33,943 nucleotides of DNA from Tubiluchus corallicola (GCA_030141605.1 JAQGDQ010001579.1:1-33943), one strand, 5' to 3'; shown: positions 9,921 through 19,996, numbered from the stretch's first letter. Translations and numbers: made by a program. Notes: generated from the letters alone by a model not told the origin.

Positions 9921-10138
9921 CTCGACGCGCTTTGTGGTGGAATCATATTACCTCCTGTTGTAAAAATATGAACGCATTAACCTAGACGATGAAGAAAGAA
10001 AGTTTAATTGAAATAAACAAGATGATGGCATTATGGAGAGAAGAGTCGGCGAGAACGCCCTCTTTGAGTGCCTTCTCCAAATCTTAATCCACATTGTCTG
10101 TTAAATAATTTCCGTTATTTACATTAGTCGCCGGATCG
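9921..10138. repeat. Duplicated segment, copy A (empty hAT site)
   Basis: About 218 bp from CTCGACGCGC to about CGGATCG, repeated at 10411-11075. Copy A reads through ACCTAGACGATGAAG without interruption and so preserves the pre-insertion site of the hAT element found in copy B. It has a small GAGAGAA insertion relative to B and lacks a TACGATTTTGGAA segment present in B. Confidence 0.95.
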
Positions 10139-10410
10139 ACAGTCAACAATACATTGCAAACACTACAGTTACTGAAAGCTTTTTTCAATTTTTCGTCAAA
10201 AATCGATTTTTAATATGTCCAAGCTAAGCAAATGCATTTCATTTATATTTTTGCATGAAACCCCATCGTTTGAGGAATAGAAACCTAGAAAAATTATCAA
10301 TTATAATATAATCACTGCTTCGTGAGAGCAAAATGCAGTAAACGCTTACGGTCCTGAATGAGTTAAGGAGGAATTTGTGATTTTATCTCTTTAGGACACT
10401 ACATTATTAA
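10139..10410. other. Spacer between duplicated segments
   Basis: Unique sequence separating the two duplicate copies, with no recognised feature. Confidence 0.4.
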
Positions 10411-11075
10411 CTCGACGCGCATTGTGGTGGAATCATATTACCTCCTGTTGTAAAAATATGAACGCATTAACCTAGGCCAGGGGTGTGCAAATTATCTGAC
10501 TAGCCGGGCCACATTAAACTTTCCCACAATTCCTGCGGGCCACAGGCAGTTTAATCAAGGAGCCAAGTACAGACAGGCCTAATAACGATTTTTTTTGCAT
10601 CCAACCTGCGTACATCATTACTACTACACTTAATAATCTATTTTAGAAGTTATTAAAATTTATATTACAAACCATATATTTCTACTTTCAGGACAGATAG
10701 TGGTAATTTCATTGCAGTGCATATTAGTAATGTGTCTGTGTAGTACAGTGACATTAAGCTACAACCGTCTTGTAAGGGTTAATGGCATCCGATCTAGTAG
10801 AAAAAACTACCCGCACTATCTTTGGGATCGTGGCAAGGACTTTCATTAACTTTACAAATCTCTTCGCGGGCCGCACAAATTCTCTCGGCGGGCCGCAATT
10901 TGCACACCCCTGACTTAGACGATGAAGTACGATTTTGGAAAGAAAGTTTAATTGAAATAAACAAGATGATGGCATTATAGAGTCGGCGAGAACGCCCTCT
11001 TTGAGTGCCTTCTCCAAATCTTAATCCACATTGTCTGTTAAATAATTTCCGTTATTTACATTACTGCACGGATCG
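10411..11075. repeat. Duplicated segment, copy B, split by a hAT MITE
   Basis: Same segment as 9921-10138 but interrupted after ACCTAGRC by a 435-bp insertion (10478-10912). The parts on both sides (10411-10477 and 10913-11075) align with copy A apart from small indels. This makes the duplication older than, or parallel to, the transposon insertion. Confidence 0.95.
10478..10912. mobile_element. Non-autonomous hAT element (MITE), 435 bp
   Basis: Ends are perfect 16-bp inverted repeats, CAGGGGTGTGCAAATT at the left and its complement at the right. The CAGGGGTGTxCAAA terminus followed by a GGGCCACA-type stretch is characteristic of Charlie-like hAT elements. Flanking 8-mers are ACCTAGGC (10470-10477) and ACTTAGAC (10913-10920); the paralogous empty site reads ACCTAGAC, so each flank carries one later mutation of an 8-bp target duplication, the hAT hallmark. 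No transposase is encoded. G+C-rich GGGCCGC motifs lie near both ends. Confidence 0.9.
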
Positions 11076-11460
11076 TGGAGATTTTGTGGTCTTCAATGAA
11101 AGAGTGTCTGTCATCATTTTCAATAAATCATACTTCAATTTGGAGAAAGTCTTCCTCTTTTATCCACTCCAATGTAAATCAATCGTTGACCCTTTTAAGC
11201 CAACCGCCCATTAAATAATTCCTATACGCGTCGGTTTTCATCCGACGTTGGATATCGGATTCCTCGATTTGTCCGGGCATTATCCCCTTGTTCCCGGTTT
11301 TACGCTTTCCTGTTAATCTGGGCAGGAGTTACGTGGATTGTGATGGGAATGTTTTATGGGCGCGTTTAATATCTGGTTTATTAAAGTATTTCAAATGAGC
11401 TTTCGTATTTTCGCGGGACAATAAACACAATGTGTAGCCGTTCTTTTTGCTCCCAGTATG
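11076..11460. other. Unique sequence, nothing recognised
   Basis: A 69-codon plus frame starts in the duplicated segment and ends at 11214 without recognisable motifs; no other signal seen. Confidence 0.4.
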
Positions 11461-11700
11461 ACATAGACATAGAACATTTATTTTCTCCAATTAGTTTAAC
11501 ATCAAAAGTTTTTTAAATATTAAGTAATTATAATCATGGACTAGGGCAGGGAAAAGGACCATTGGGTCATCTAGTCTCCTGCCCTTTCTTATAAATAGAT
11601 TAGCATATTAAAAATTAACGGTGATGCTGCAGATAACAAAAACAAAAACAAATAAGAAAAAATAATAATAAAACAGTATAAGTGATACATTATGATGTGG
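11461..11700 (-). mobile_element. LINE-like 3' end, family B
   Basis: Shares ACATAGAC...ACATTTATTTTCTCCAA and, about 80 bp on, AGGGAAAAGGACC-ATT-GGGTCATCTAGTC with the segment at 19828-19970. Read on the minus strand this gives a stem-loop followed by an AATAAA-like sequence and a short tandem ATGTCTATG tail, the usual plan of CR1/L2-type LINE 3' ends. No coding sequence remains. Confidence 0.5.
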
Positions 11701-11723
11701 TGAGGATTTTTAAAACTTTTGTT

Positions 11724-12165
11724 TTAGTTTAAACATAATTTATTATAGGATTGGATCAGACAGTTTGAACAACATGATTTAGGATCCTCACCACAACAGA
11801 CTTTATACACTATTTACAAAAACATTTACAGTAAGAATAGACTATAACTACACAAGCTGACAAGTTTTACTACAAGATTACATTAGACATTAGTAACATG
11901 TACAGTAAAATTTGACTATAACTACACAAGCTGACAAGTTTTACTACAAGAATACATTAGACATTAGTAACATTTACAGTAAGAATTGACTGTAACTACA
12001 CAAGCTGACAAGTTTTACTACAAGATTACATTAGACATTAGTAGAAAATGACGGTTAGAAAATATTAATGTACGAATATTTAAGGCTGATGCATTTCATA
12101 TGAGATAGAAACTACTGGAAGCGTTTAGTACGTAATAAAAAGTCATGTATACATTGCAATATTTA
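11724..12165 (-). mobile_element. LINE 3' UTR, 5'-truncated relative of the 5.3 kb copy
   Basis: Matches 5342 to about 6003 in order: the terminal TTAGTTTAAACATA, the leader to the array, three 74-bp units (starts 11823, 11897, 11971), and the segment from GTAGAAAATGACGG to about CAATATTTA, where identity stops. It has three array units instead of six and no coding sequence. The truncation point lies within the last ~50 bp of the coding region of the longer copy. Confidence 0.85.
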
Positions 12166-12640
12166 TTTTCTGTGACATGGTTAATGAAAAACGCGTATAA
12201 TCAGATAAGACACTTTAATTATTGAAATGCCAACATTTTAATGCATTTTCATAATAAATATTCGCTTAACGTTACGTAAACTTCGTTGTTTACGTTAAAT
12301 TTAACGGTGTTTACCTGACCCCACGCGTTGTGTACATTCCGATCTGGCCTAATGTCACGGCACCGGTTTTAGAATGTTAATGAGAATTTTTGAAACCCAA
12401 ATTACCCCCCGTTTTATCATTGATCTGTTTTAATTGAGAAAATTGGCCAGACAAAACTTGTAAGAAAAACTTGCATAAACTGGGTTGTTAAATCGTTTTA
12501 AACATTTCCTACCCTGGATTACCCGGGAAATGTCCTAAAACAGTTTTCCATGTGAATAGTTGGCGTGTTGATCTTGCATTTTGCATAAAAGGCTACAAAC
12601 TAGAATGAGTTGATATATTTGAAAATTTATGAAAGTTATT
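12166..12640. other. Unique stretch with a small hairpin
   Basis: Nothing coding recognised. Near 12274-12297, ACGTAAAC and GTTTACGT flank a TTCGTT loop (8-bp stem). Confidence 0.4.
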
Positions 12641-12734
12641 TTTGAGCGCGCTGTACAAAAGACGCTGATTTTTTTTTTAGCTGAAGTAAATTACATCTAA
12701 TGGATGGACGGACGAACGCACGAACGAATAAATA

Positions 12735-13086
12735 TTTCATCAAAATCAGCATTATTCTGTGTTGTTTAAGCTGTTTCCATAGATGCACTTTTGGGCCAAT
12801 ACAAATACAGAGGTTCATCAAAATCAGCATTATTCTGCGTTGCTTTAGCTTTTTCCATAGTTGCACTTTTGGGCCGCGCTGTACTTGTATACAAATACAG
12901 AGGCTCATCAAAATCAGCATTATTCTGTGTTGCTTAAGCTAACTCCATAGTTGCACTTTTGGGCCACGCTGTACTTGTATACAAATACAGAGGTTCATCA
13001 AAATCAGCATTATTCTGCGTTGCTTCAGCTGTTTCCATAGTTGCACTTTTGGGCCTCGCTGTACTTGTATGCACATACAGAGGCCT
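12735..13086. repeat. 90-bp tandem array, 4 copies
   Basis: Unit contains TCATCAAAATCAGCATTATT and TTGCACTTTTGGGCC; equivalent starts at 12784, 12862, 12952 and 13042 (periods 78, 90, 90). The first unit lacks 12 bp. Because 90 is divisible by three, frames stay open on both strands (for example 12636-12920 minus and 12700-12942 plus); I regard these as by-products. Confidence 0.95.
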
Positions 13087-13735
13087 CTGTGTTAACCCGT
13101 GCGCCACTGTATGACAAGAATTCCATTCATACCACCTTGCATAGGGACGGATACACTGTTCAAATCTTTTCTCTGCCTTTCAACTGTTTTTTGTTCGGTC
13201 TATTCAGGTTTTTAAACGAAAGGTTTGGTATTTATGTTTGCCCAAAGAGTTTCGCTTTGTCAATGGCCGCGAGAGGGCGGGACTACTACTAGCATGCCAA
13301 CTTTTGTGCAGGTTCCATGGGAATTTTTCAAAATGGTGGGGCTGAGTGATCTTGGCCGTGCTTTGCGCATGTTTCAATGTCTCCAAGATGTTCTCCTGCA
13401 TTATTTAAATCTTTCTTGATTGGTTTTGTTACTGTCAGGATTAAAATGAGAGCTTGGTTATAAATAATAGGTGATGAAGTGGAAAAGCTGGTTACAAAAT
13501 GGGTAAAAGCTGTCGAGCGAGTTGAGATTGTAGATAATTGTAAATTATGCAATCTTAAGTGTGAGAATCTGTCAAAGCTGAGCGGTACTCTTCATGTTTG
13601 TTTAAGCGCGTGAGTCTAAATTCAATTCATTTCAATTCAATTCACGCTTCTTTTTTAAAGCTCATTTTAAAAATTTAAAATATACATATAAACTGTACGT
13701 AGAAAAACTATAAATACAATATCGCTGACTATCAA
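13087..13735. other. Unique sequence, nothing recognised
   Basis: Several short overlapping frames on both strands between 13204 and 13552 have no recognisable motif. No repeat seen. Confidence 0.4.
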
Positions 13736-13736
13736 G

Positions 13737-14222
13737 ATGCTGATGACGATGATGATAATGGTGGTGGTGATGATAGCGATGATGATGATGGTGGTGGTGA
13801 TAGTGGTGATGATGGTGGTGATAGTGGTGATGGTGGTAATGATGGTGATGTTGGTGATGATGATGGTGATAGTGGTGGTGGTGGTTATGATGATAATGTT
13901 GTTGGTGATGATGGTGATGTTGATGATGGCAATGGTGATTATGGTGATTGTGATAGTAGTGATGATGGTGATGGTGATGATGGTGGTGATGGTGATAGTG
14001 GTGATGATGGTAGTGGTGATAGTGGTGATGCTGGCGACGATGGTAATGGTGATGATCATGGTGATCGCGATGATGATGGTGATCGCGATGATGATGATGA
14101 TTGAGGCAGTGGCGATGTCATTGATGCTGTTGCTATTGGTATCAGTGGTGATGATGGTTATGGTGACGCCGATGCTAGTAACAATGATAGTAATGGTGGT
14201 GATGGTGAAGGTGACAATGTGA
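13737..14222. repeat. GATGGT/GATGGTGGT compound microsatellite
   Basis: Nearly 500 bp of imperfect GAT, GGT and GTG trinucleotide mixtures. It yields long low-complexity frames on both strands (poly M/V and poly I/T), not genes. Confidence 0.95.
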
Positions 14223-14261
14223 AGAAGAAAAAGAAGATCAGCAACAACGGCTGTAACAGCA

Positions 14262-14379
14262 ATGATATCATCATAATAATTTTTACAGCGTAATACATGA
14301 GTAATGTAAAACCTTAGTTCAAGTGTCTGAAAAATGAGATTAATTACTAGTGCCAGTCCAGAAAACTTTTGAAATTAGG
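14262..14379. repeat. Microsatellite-linked duplicate, copy 1
   Basis: Segment with ATCATAATAAT, TTAGTTCAA, AAAATGAGAT and CTTTTGAAATTA landmarks, which recur in order at 14543-14701. Copies are diverged and differ in length. Confidence 0.75.
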
Positions 14380-14482
14380 GTGGCAGTGGTGGTGGTGGTT
14401 GTGATGATAATAATGATGACGTTGACAGTGGTGGTTATTGCGATGATGGTGGTGATGATGATGATGATGACAGTCATGTTGA
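14380..14482. repeat. GATGGTGGT microsatellite, second block
   Basis: Shorter version of the 13.7-14.2 kb compound repeat, lying between two copies of its flank. The block plus flank appears duplicated as a unit. Confidence 0.9.
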
Positions 14483-14542
14483 TGGTGACGCTGATAAAGA
14501 TAATAGCATGGAGAAAAGCACAATGACAGCAGCAGCAACAGC

Positions 14543-14701
14543 GACAGTATCATAATAATCATTTTAATAATGTAATTAACATCATAATAATGTAATTTAT
14601 TTAACAGGCTAATTTAACAGCAACTTAGTTCAAATGTTAAAAATGAGATTTATTACAAGTTTCAGTCCTGAATAAGTTTTCTTTTATTTTTTTGAAATTA
14701 C
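14543..14701. repeat. Microsatellite-linked duplicate, copy 2
   Basis: Diverged partner of 14262-14379, preceded by AGCAGCAGCAACAGCGACAG, which parallels CAGCAACAACGGCTGTAACA before copy 1. Confidence 0.75.
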
Positions 14702-14980
14702 GTTTCTTAAACTAACACGAGTCTGAAGGTATGGACTTTTTTTGCTCACCATCGACTTTGTCACTGTAATCTGTTATTGTCTCACCTGCCCGGATCGAGT
14801 TTTTGCTAATCCGCCGCTTACGTGCCGAATCATGCTAACCACAGAGTCGTCGTGTTTTTCTTCTTTATTATTTACTCAATACTTTTCTTGTTTGTTCGGT
14901 TTAAAGCGAAATTTCTGTGAAGCGAGAGGTGCTCTCTAGTTCCAGTTCTTGGTGGTGTTGAGACAGATTTCACTGAGTCA

Positions 14981-15550
14981 TCGTTGTTGCATTTTCGTTC
15001 TCCTTACCTCTACTGCTGATGCATTTAAAATTCTCCTGTTTTTTCTAAAAAATGTAGTTGTCGTTGTTGCATTTTCGATGTCCTTACCTCTACTGCTGGT
15101 GCATTTAAAATTCTTGGTACAGAACTGCACTCCTGTTTTTTCTAAAAAAATGTAGTTGTCGTTGTTGCATTTTCGATCTCCTTACCTCTAGTGTTGGTGC
15201 ATTTAAAATTCTTGGTACAGAACTGCACTCCTGTTTTTTCTAAAAAAATGTAGTTGTCGTTGTTGCATTTTCGATGTCCTTACCTCTACTGCTGGTGCAT
15301 TTAAAATTCTTGGTACAGAACTGCACTCCTGTTTTTTCTAAAAAATGTAGTTGTCGTTGTTGCATTTTCGATGTCCTTACCTCTACTGCTGGTGCATTTA
15401 AAATTCTTGGTACAGAACTGCACTCCTGTTTTTTTTCTAAAAAATGTAGTTGTCGTTGTTGCATTTTCGGTTTCCTTTTCTCTTGTGCTGCTGCTTTTAA
15501 AATTCTTGGTACAGAACTGCACTCCTGTTTTTTCTCTAAAAAAATGAAGT
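14981..15550. repeat. 97-bp tandem array, 6 copies
   Basis: Unit starts TCGTTGTTGCATTTTCG and includes CTTGGTACAGAACTGCACTC; starts at 14981, 15061, 15159, 15257, 15354 and 15453 (periods 80, 98, 98, 97, 99). The first unit lacks the CTTGGTACAGAACTGCAC part. Frames across it are repetitive and not credible genes. Confidence 0.95.
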
Positions 15551-15682
15551 TTTAAAGCACATCAGAACAATCAGTTTATTGTAGCTGTGCACCTGCATTT
15601 TAAGAATTTTAATTTTATTTGCCAAGTAGTTAGGGGGTGCTGTATAAATAAGCTGTAAAATTAGCCCTTTATATCTTTCGTT

Positions 15683-15853
15683 TTACGCAGTTTTATTAAA
15701 CAACAGTGGCACTGTGATTGAACCTTGCTTGACTCCTGTTTTTATTTTCTGGATGAAATGGTAACATTTGCCTTTCTCATGCGTGAATTTTCCATTTCCT
15801 TTTCTTAGAAGTTCTTTGATATTAAGATTTTTTATATTGTACTGCTTACACTG
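15683..15853 (-). pseudogene. LINE reverse transcriptase fragment
   Basis: On the minus strand a 56-codon open stretch ends CYHFIQKIKTGVKQGSITVP followed by LLFNKTA and a stop. TGVKQGSI...PLLFN corresponds to reverse transcriptase motif 4/B (GVRQGxxLSPLLFN), where the Q-G pair helps place the primer strand. The usual S of LSP is altered to V and the frame stops right after, with a stop also upstream. The YxDD catalytic block is missing, so this is a decayed fragment. It could belong to the same insertion as nearby LINE-like sequence at 16.6 kb, but I cannot connect them. Confidence 0.65.
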
Positions 15854-15926
15854 TCACTGAGAGACAGTATTTTTGGTCAAATTAATTGGGAAGTTATAAC
15901 CAATGAACATCTCTTTAAAGGAAAAC

Positions 15927-16580
15927 TGGAGATTGTGTAGGCATGAGTTCAAAATAAAGAATGCTGTAAAATATTGAAAACTACAATAACTTTTTTAAAA
16001 TCAAAGCTTAGATTAAATAATAATTACCTCGGATACTCAAATTTCGTTAAGCTTTCAAAGCTACGCGCGGCTCAGTGAATCTACTAAGATAGGCAGCGGC
16101 GCCTTTATGTTACGTGCGCGTGGCCGACAAATAGAAGGCGGTACCGTGATAAGCATGATCATGAGCTGCAGTGTTAGTTTCTGACGTCATATGATGTAAA
16201 GCCCATTTTTCGTGACATCACGCGTTTAAACAGTACTGTAACACTTACGCAAACGTGCTTGATGCGCAATGGAAGACGTCCGCCATTGCACAAACTGTGG
16301 TTAGTTTCTGACGTCATGTGACGTAGAGCCCATTTTCGAGACATCATGCTATAAAACAGTACTGTAACACTTACGCAAACGTGCTAGATGCGCAAGGGAA
16401 GACGGCTGCCATTGCACAAACTGTGGTTAGTTTCTGGCGTAAGCAATAGCTGTGTTCGGTTGCCGTTAATTAACCTTCTAAGCTGATTATTCAAATATAA
16501 GGAACAATGGTTAACTTTTATAGGCAAGAAAATGTATATTTTGGACAGTAAATTAAAATGAGACTGAGTCTACAATCGTC
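15927..16580. repeat. Dispersed repeat, copy 2, interrupted
   Basis: The two blocks of the repeat at 705-866 appear here at about 15927-15965 and 16495-16575, separated by about 530 bp that includes the 127-bp array at 16173-16439. Either this copy received an insertion or the 0.7 kb copy lost one. Confidence 0.55.
16173..16439. repeat. 127-bp tandem duplication with CRE palindromes
   Basis: Units start GTTAGTTTCTG at 16173, 16300 and (partial) 16426. Each of the two full units contains the perfect CRE palindrome TGACGTCA (16182-16189 and 16309-16316), which CREB/ATF proteins bind; in the partial third unit it is changed (TTTCTGGCGTAA). Whether any site is used is unknown. Confidence 0.9.
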
Positions 16581-16615
16581 CGGTCTTCCTTTAACAAGGC
16601 CTAATTTGATCAACA

Positions 16616-16765
16616 GTATACTATGAACTATGAACTATGAATTTATTTTCACACATCAAAATACAATATTGTACACATTAATAAACAATAAATAAAATGA
16701 TTTGAGCAGTGTGAGGTGAGTGTACGACCATACGGTCATTAACACACTCACCTGACTTAAATGAA
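16616..16765 (-). mobile_element. LINE-like 3' end with short tandem tail
   Basis: On the minus strand a hairpin with GGTGAGTGT and ACACTCACC arms surrounds GACC-ATAC-GGTC, followed by AATAAA-rich sequence and a tail of three ATAGTTC-type units (plus strand CTATGAA x3 at about 16621-16639). Tandem short tails of this kind are typical of CR1/L2-like LINEs. No coding remnant. Confidence 0.5.
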
Positions 16766-17700
16766 AAAATTATTGAAGTTATGCGTGCTTTTGTAGATGA
16801 CCTAATGTAATTGATGTAACAATAGCAAGGAAACAGAAGGAAAACATAATATGTAATTACGATTTTGATATAGGCTGCGATGAATGAATAATTTCATTTA
16901 AATTGATTTATAGCTTTTACTAATAAAGTAACAAAAGTCGTAATGATACCTATTAGTAAAAGAAAAACATTAGTGCAAAAAGACACACGTGCACAAAAAA
17001 GAGAAAACACCTCTTCTATGGTTTTCTATGCCAATGAATACTTACTAAGTAAAAATATCTTATATTGTTTGGTAGCTATTTTTAAAGAAGGAGAGGAAAT
17101 GATTGTATTGGGTACACTATTCATAGTATACCTTCTTGCACCCAAGGTTGTGCAGGTCTTTGCATTGCGAGGACAGCAATTTGCATCATAATGAAAGTTT
17201 CTGAATTGCTAATCACTTCAATTGCAGTTCTATGGCTTCCAGTCACGTTAATGAAACATTTCATTAAGTGAACGAGACAGGCTTCAAATAATGTGTGTGG
17301 TATCTAACCGGTAGTGTTTGGAAATTACTGCATATTTTATACATATAATTCGGGTTACACACTTTCTGTTGTGACAGAATTTTGGAAAAAAAACTACAAA
17401 AGTAACACGGTCTTAGGACTATATGCAAAGCGTTTCTATGCGACTTTTTCATTCAAAACGTTTTCACGAAGAACACGTCTTTGATATGTCCGTTCGGCAA
17501 CCAAAATTCAGGCGGTATTTATGTGTAGCTTACTGTATGTTAGCCCGGGGGAGTGAAAGAAAATAAGATGCCGATATTTGGTACATGTCTTCTCCACCTT
17601 AATTCACGCTAAGTTAAGTCTGGGTAGTGTTCTGTGTCTGTGCGATGTAGTCGGTCAGTAGAATGAGAACTTGGTCAGTGTGATTCACCATGTGCCTGCC
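16766..17700. other. Unique stretch, no recognised gene
   Basis: Contains an 82-codon plus frame at 16943-17191 (with SSMVFYANEYLLSKNILYCL) that resembles nothing I know and has A+T-rich composition like its surroundings, so I do not call it. Confidence 0.35.
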
Positions 17701-17719
17701 TGCCTGAGAAGGGGAAAGC

Positions 17720-18004
<285 letters not shown>

Positions 18005-18009
18005 AAAAT

Positions 18010-18420
18010 GCTTTTCAAAATATGTTCTTATTCATTTGAGCTGCTAGCACTTGTTAGACGTTCATAGGAATGGATGCTGACAGGTTGCTTAGCTGCTCTG
18101 CATTCATTCAGTCACTGCTCACGCTGGGAGTTTAATATCTATTCCCAGGAGGTGCGTGGAATCCATTCTTCAGACTATGTTGGCTCTTAATGGGAATTAT
18201 CTAACATCAGCAGGAGTTAATCTCATCTTGTAATTACCAGTTTCATAGCTTCACATTCATTAACGTTATTAACGCCAGAATTCATTTGCACTGCTGCAAA
18301 TTGCATCGTGCTGTACGACGCAACGGTTCTACGTTTATTCCTAAACGAGTGGACATGATTACCTGCGATGTAAATCAGGAATTATAATTCGTCTGATGAA
18401 ATTTTGCAGTTTCTTTATAT
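18010..18420. other. Candidate conserved regulatory segment
   Basis: About 400 bp of unique, high-complexity sequence between a microsatellite and a LINE fragment. It contains several developmental transcription-factor-like motifs: TGACAG (18078-18083, TALE/MEIS type), TTATCT (GATA type, near 18198) and TAATTA (18231-18236, homeodomain core). Motif presence alone is weak; the call rests on its texture differing from neighbouring repeats and needs a cross-species alignment to stand. Confidence 0.25.
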
Positions 18421-18433
18421 TTTTATAGATATG

Positions 18434-18520
18434 TTAGTTTAAACATAAATTATTATAGGATTGGATCAGACAGTTTAACAACATAATTTAGGATCCTCAC
18501 CACAGCAAACTATATACACT
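18434..18520 (-). mobile_element. Very short LINE 3' end, third family member
   Basis: Eighty-seven bp matching the terminal leader of the 5.3 and 11.7 kb copies (TTAGTTTAAACATA, AGGATTGGATCAGACAGTTT, AGGATCCTCACCACA), truncated before the 74-bp array. The 59-bp array starts directly at the truncation point. Confidence 0.85.
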
Positions 18521-18522
18521 GA

Positions 18523-18775
18523 ATGAAATCCTGAAATCCAGCAGTTACGTCATAATTTTGAAGCGAATATCAGCTCCCAATGCGCCTGCGTGAAATCCAC
18601 CAGTTACGTCATAATTTTGAAGTGAATATCAGCTCCCAACGCGCATGAGTGAAATCCACCAGTTACGTCATAATTTTGAAGTGAATATCAGCTGCCAATG
18701 TGCCTGAATGAAATCCACCAGTTACGTCATAATTTTGGAGTGAATGGCGGCTGCCAATGCGCCTGCAAATGTTTG
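18523..18775. repeat. 59-bp tandem array, 4 copies
   Basis: Unit TGAAATCCACCAGTTACGTC...; CAGTTACGTCA falls at 18542, 18601, 18660 and 18719, an exact 59-bp period. Each unit carries TTACGTCA, a variant CRE/ATF site. Confidence 0.95.
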
Positions 18776-19051
18776 CACGGCTGTAGTATAAACTAACTTT
18801 TTAGACATTTTTTGACAAATTTGTTTGTTATATTTTTCCAAGTTTAAGTGATAGGAGTAAAGTAAACCCATCATCCTAAGTGGCTGTCTTTTCCTTTAAT
18901 TTTGTGACTGGCACGCGTCTAACTCGTAATGTGTCACATTTTTGCTTGCATAGTTCATACGTGTCGTTGATGTAGATATATATATTTACGTCCTTAAAAT
19001 AATCAGGATATAGCTATGATGCATTATAAGGTCTTGACTATAACTAAGTGC

Positions 19052-19329
19052 GCATGCGGGTTTATTGGTGTGATGGTGGTCATTGCATTGGAAGAGTTAA
19101 TATGTACCTGTATCACATTCACATTAATCTCATTGCAGTAAGAGTGGCTGTGGGCGTGATGTGTGTTTGATGTGTTCGTCGTTTGATTGGTCGCAGGTTT
19201 TGCTGTGCGTTCCCCCTTCGTCTACCCAATATGCTGCTGAATTCAACGAAACGACTGACTGACCAACTAGTCAACCAACTCGCCGACAACCAATAACCAA
19301 GCTGATTCAGTCAGTGAGTCAGTCAGTGA
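19052..19329. repeat. 278-bp tandem duplicate, unit 1
   Basis: Starts GCATGCGGGTTTATTGG, includes GGAAGAGTTAATATGTACCT and ends in a GACT/AGTC-rich stretch. Partner is 19330-19606. Confidence 0.9.
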
Positions 19330-19606
19330 GCGTTCGGGTTTGTTGGTGTGATGGTGGTCGTTGCATTGGAAGAGTTAATATGTACCTGCATAGCATTCAC
19401 ATAACCTCATTGTAGCTCCACTTATAAACGAAACTGTGGCACGGAGTGTGGTGGGTGGGACATGTTCATTGGACTGGCCGCTCTCCTGCGCTTTTCCCTC
19501 AATATGCCGTGTATTCAACGAAACCACTTACCAACGACTGACTGACTGACTGACTAGTCAACCAACAACCAATCTGAATCGGTCAGTCAGTCAGTGAGCT
19601 ACTTCA
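19330..19606. repeat. 278-bp tandem duplicate, unit 2
   Basis: Moderately diverged second unit. Its end has (GACT)n at about 19536-19555 followed by (GTCA)n at about 19580-19597, an inverted pair able to form a stem of roughly 14 bp with a short loop; the same arrangement is present in weaker form in unit 1. Confidence 0.9.
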
Positions 19607-19639
19607 CCTGTAACTAAGCCCCCAAAAGCTAATCTTTTG

Positions 19640-19825
19640 CTAAAAACTGACAAACTAGAAGGAAGAACTACAGATCATTCCAAATGTTTAGAACTCTGTT
19701 ATTGCATTGTCCTAGTTCATGAGAACTTTGTGATCTGTGCATGTCTACTTTTGATGCCTAATTTTTGTGAAAGCCGAATTTATTTGGCCTTTTGACAATA
19801 AATTACTACTATTATTACTACTGCT
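19640..19825 (+). mobile_element. LINE-like 3' end with ACT/ATT tail
   Basis: GTGAAAGCCGAATTTATTTG then CCTTTTGACAATAAATTACT and a tandem ACT/ATT tail. A CCTTTTGACAATAAA-type ending with a short tandem tail is common in animal LINEs. The 5' limit is uncertain. It meets the tail of an opposite-strand LINE-like element at 19828, so the two lie tail to tail. Confidence 0.45.
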
Positions 19826-19827
19826 AA

Positions 19828-19970
19828 ACATAGACATTGACATAGACATTTATTTTCTCCAAATGTGTCACAAATTTCCATTTTACGACAAAATAACTTT
19901 TTCCGTGGAGATGGGGCGAGGAAAGACCGTAGGTCATCTAGTCACTGACCCCTTATAATTTAATATTGTA
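19828..19970 (-). mobile_element. LINE-like 3' end, family B second copy
   Basis: Same landmarks as 11461-11600: ACATAGACATT tail repeats, TTTATTTTCTCC, and GAGGAAAGACC-GTA-GGTCATCTAGTC bracketed by GGGG and CCCC. Non-coding remnant. Confidence 0.55.
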
Positions 19971-19996
19971 ATAGCAGAAAAAAGAATTGATGACAC

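Noticed and set aside
10754-11017. 87-codon minus frame across the hAT border
   Set aside because: It spans the element end and the target sequence, so it cannot be an ancestral gene, and it shows no transposase motif.
12636-12942. Frames of 80-94 codons on both strands with a repeated peptide
   Set aside because: A 90-bp array, divisible by three, keeps frames open on both strands; the peptide repeats follow the DNA unit and there is no other support.
13667-14222. Long frames of 130 codons (minus) and 161 codons (plus)
   Set aside because: Both are translations of a GAT/GGT microsatellite: poly Ile/Thr on one strand and poly Met/Val on the other.
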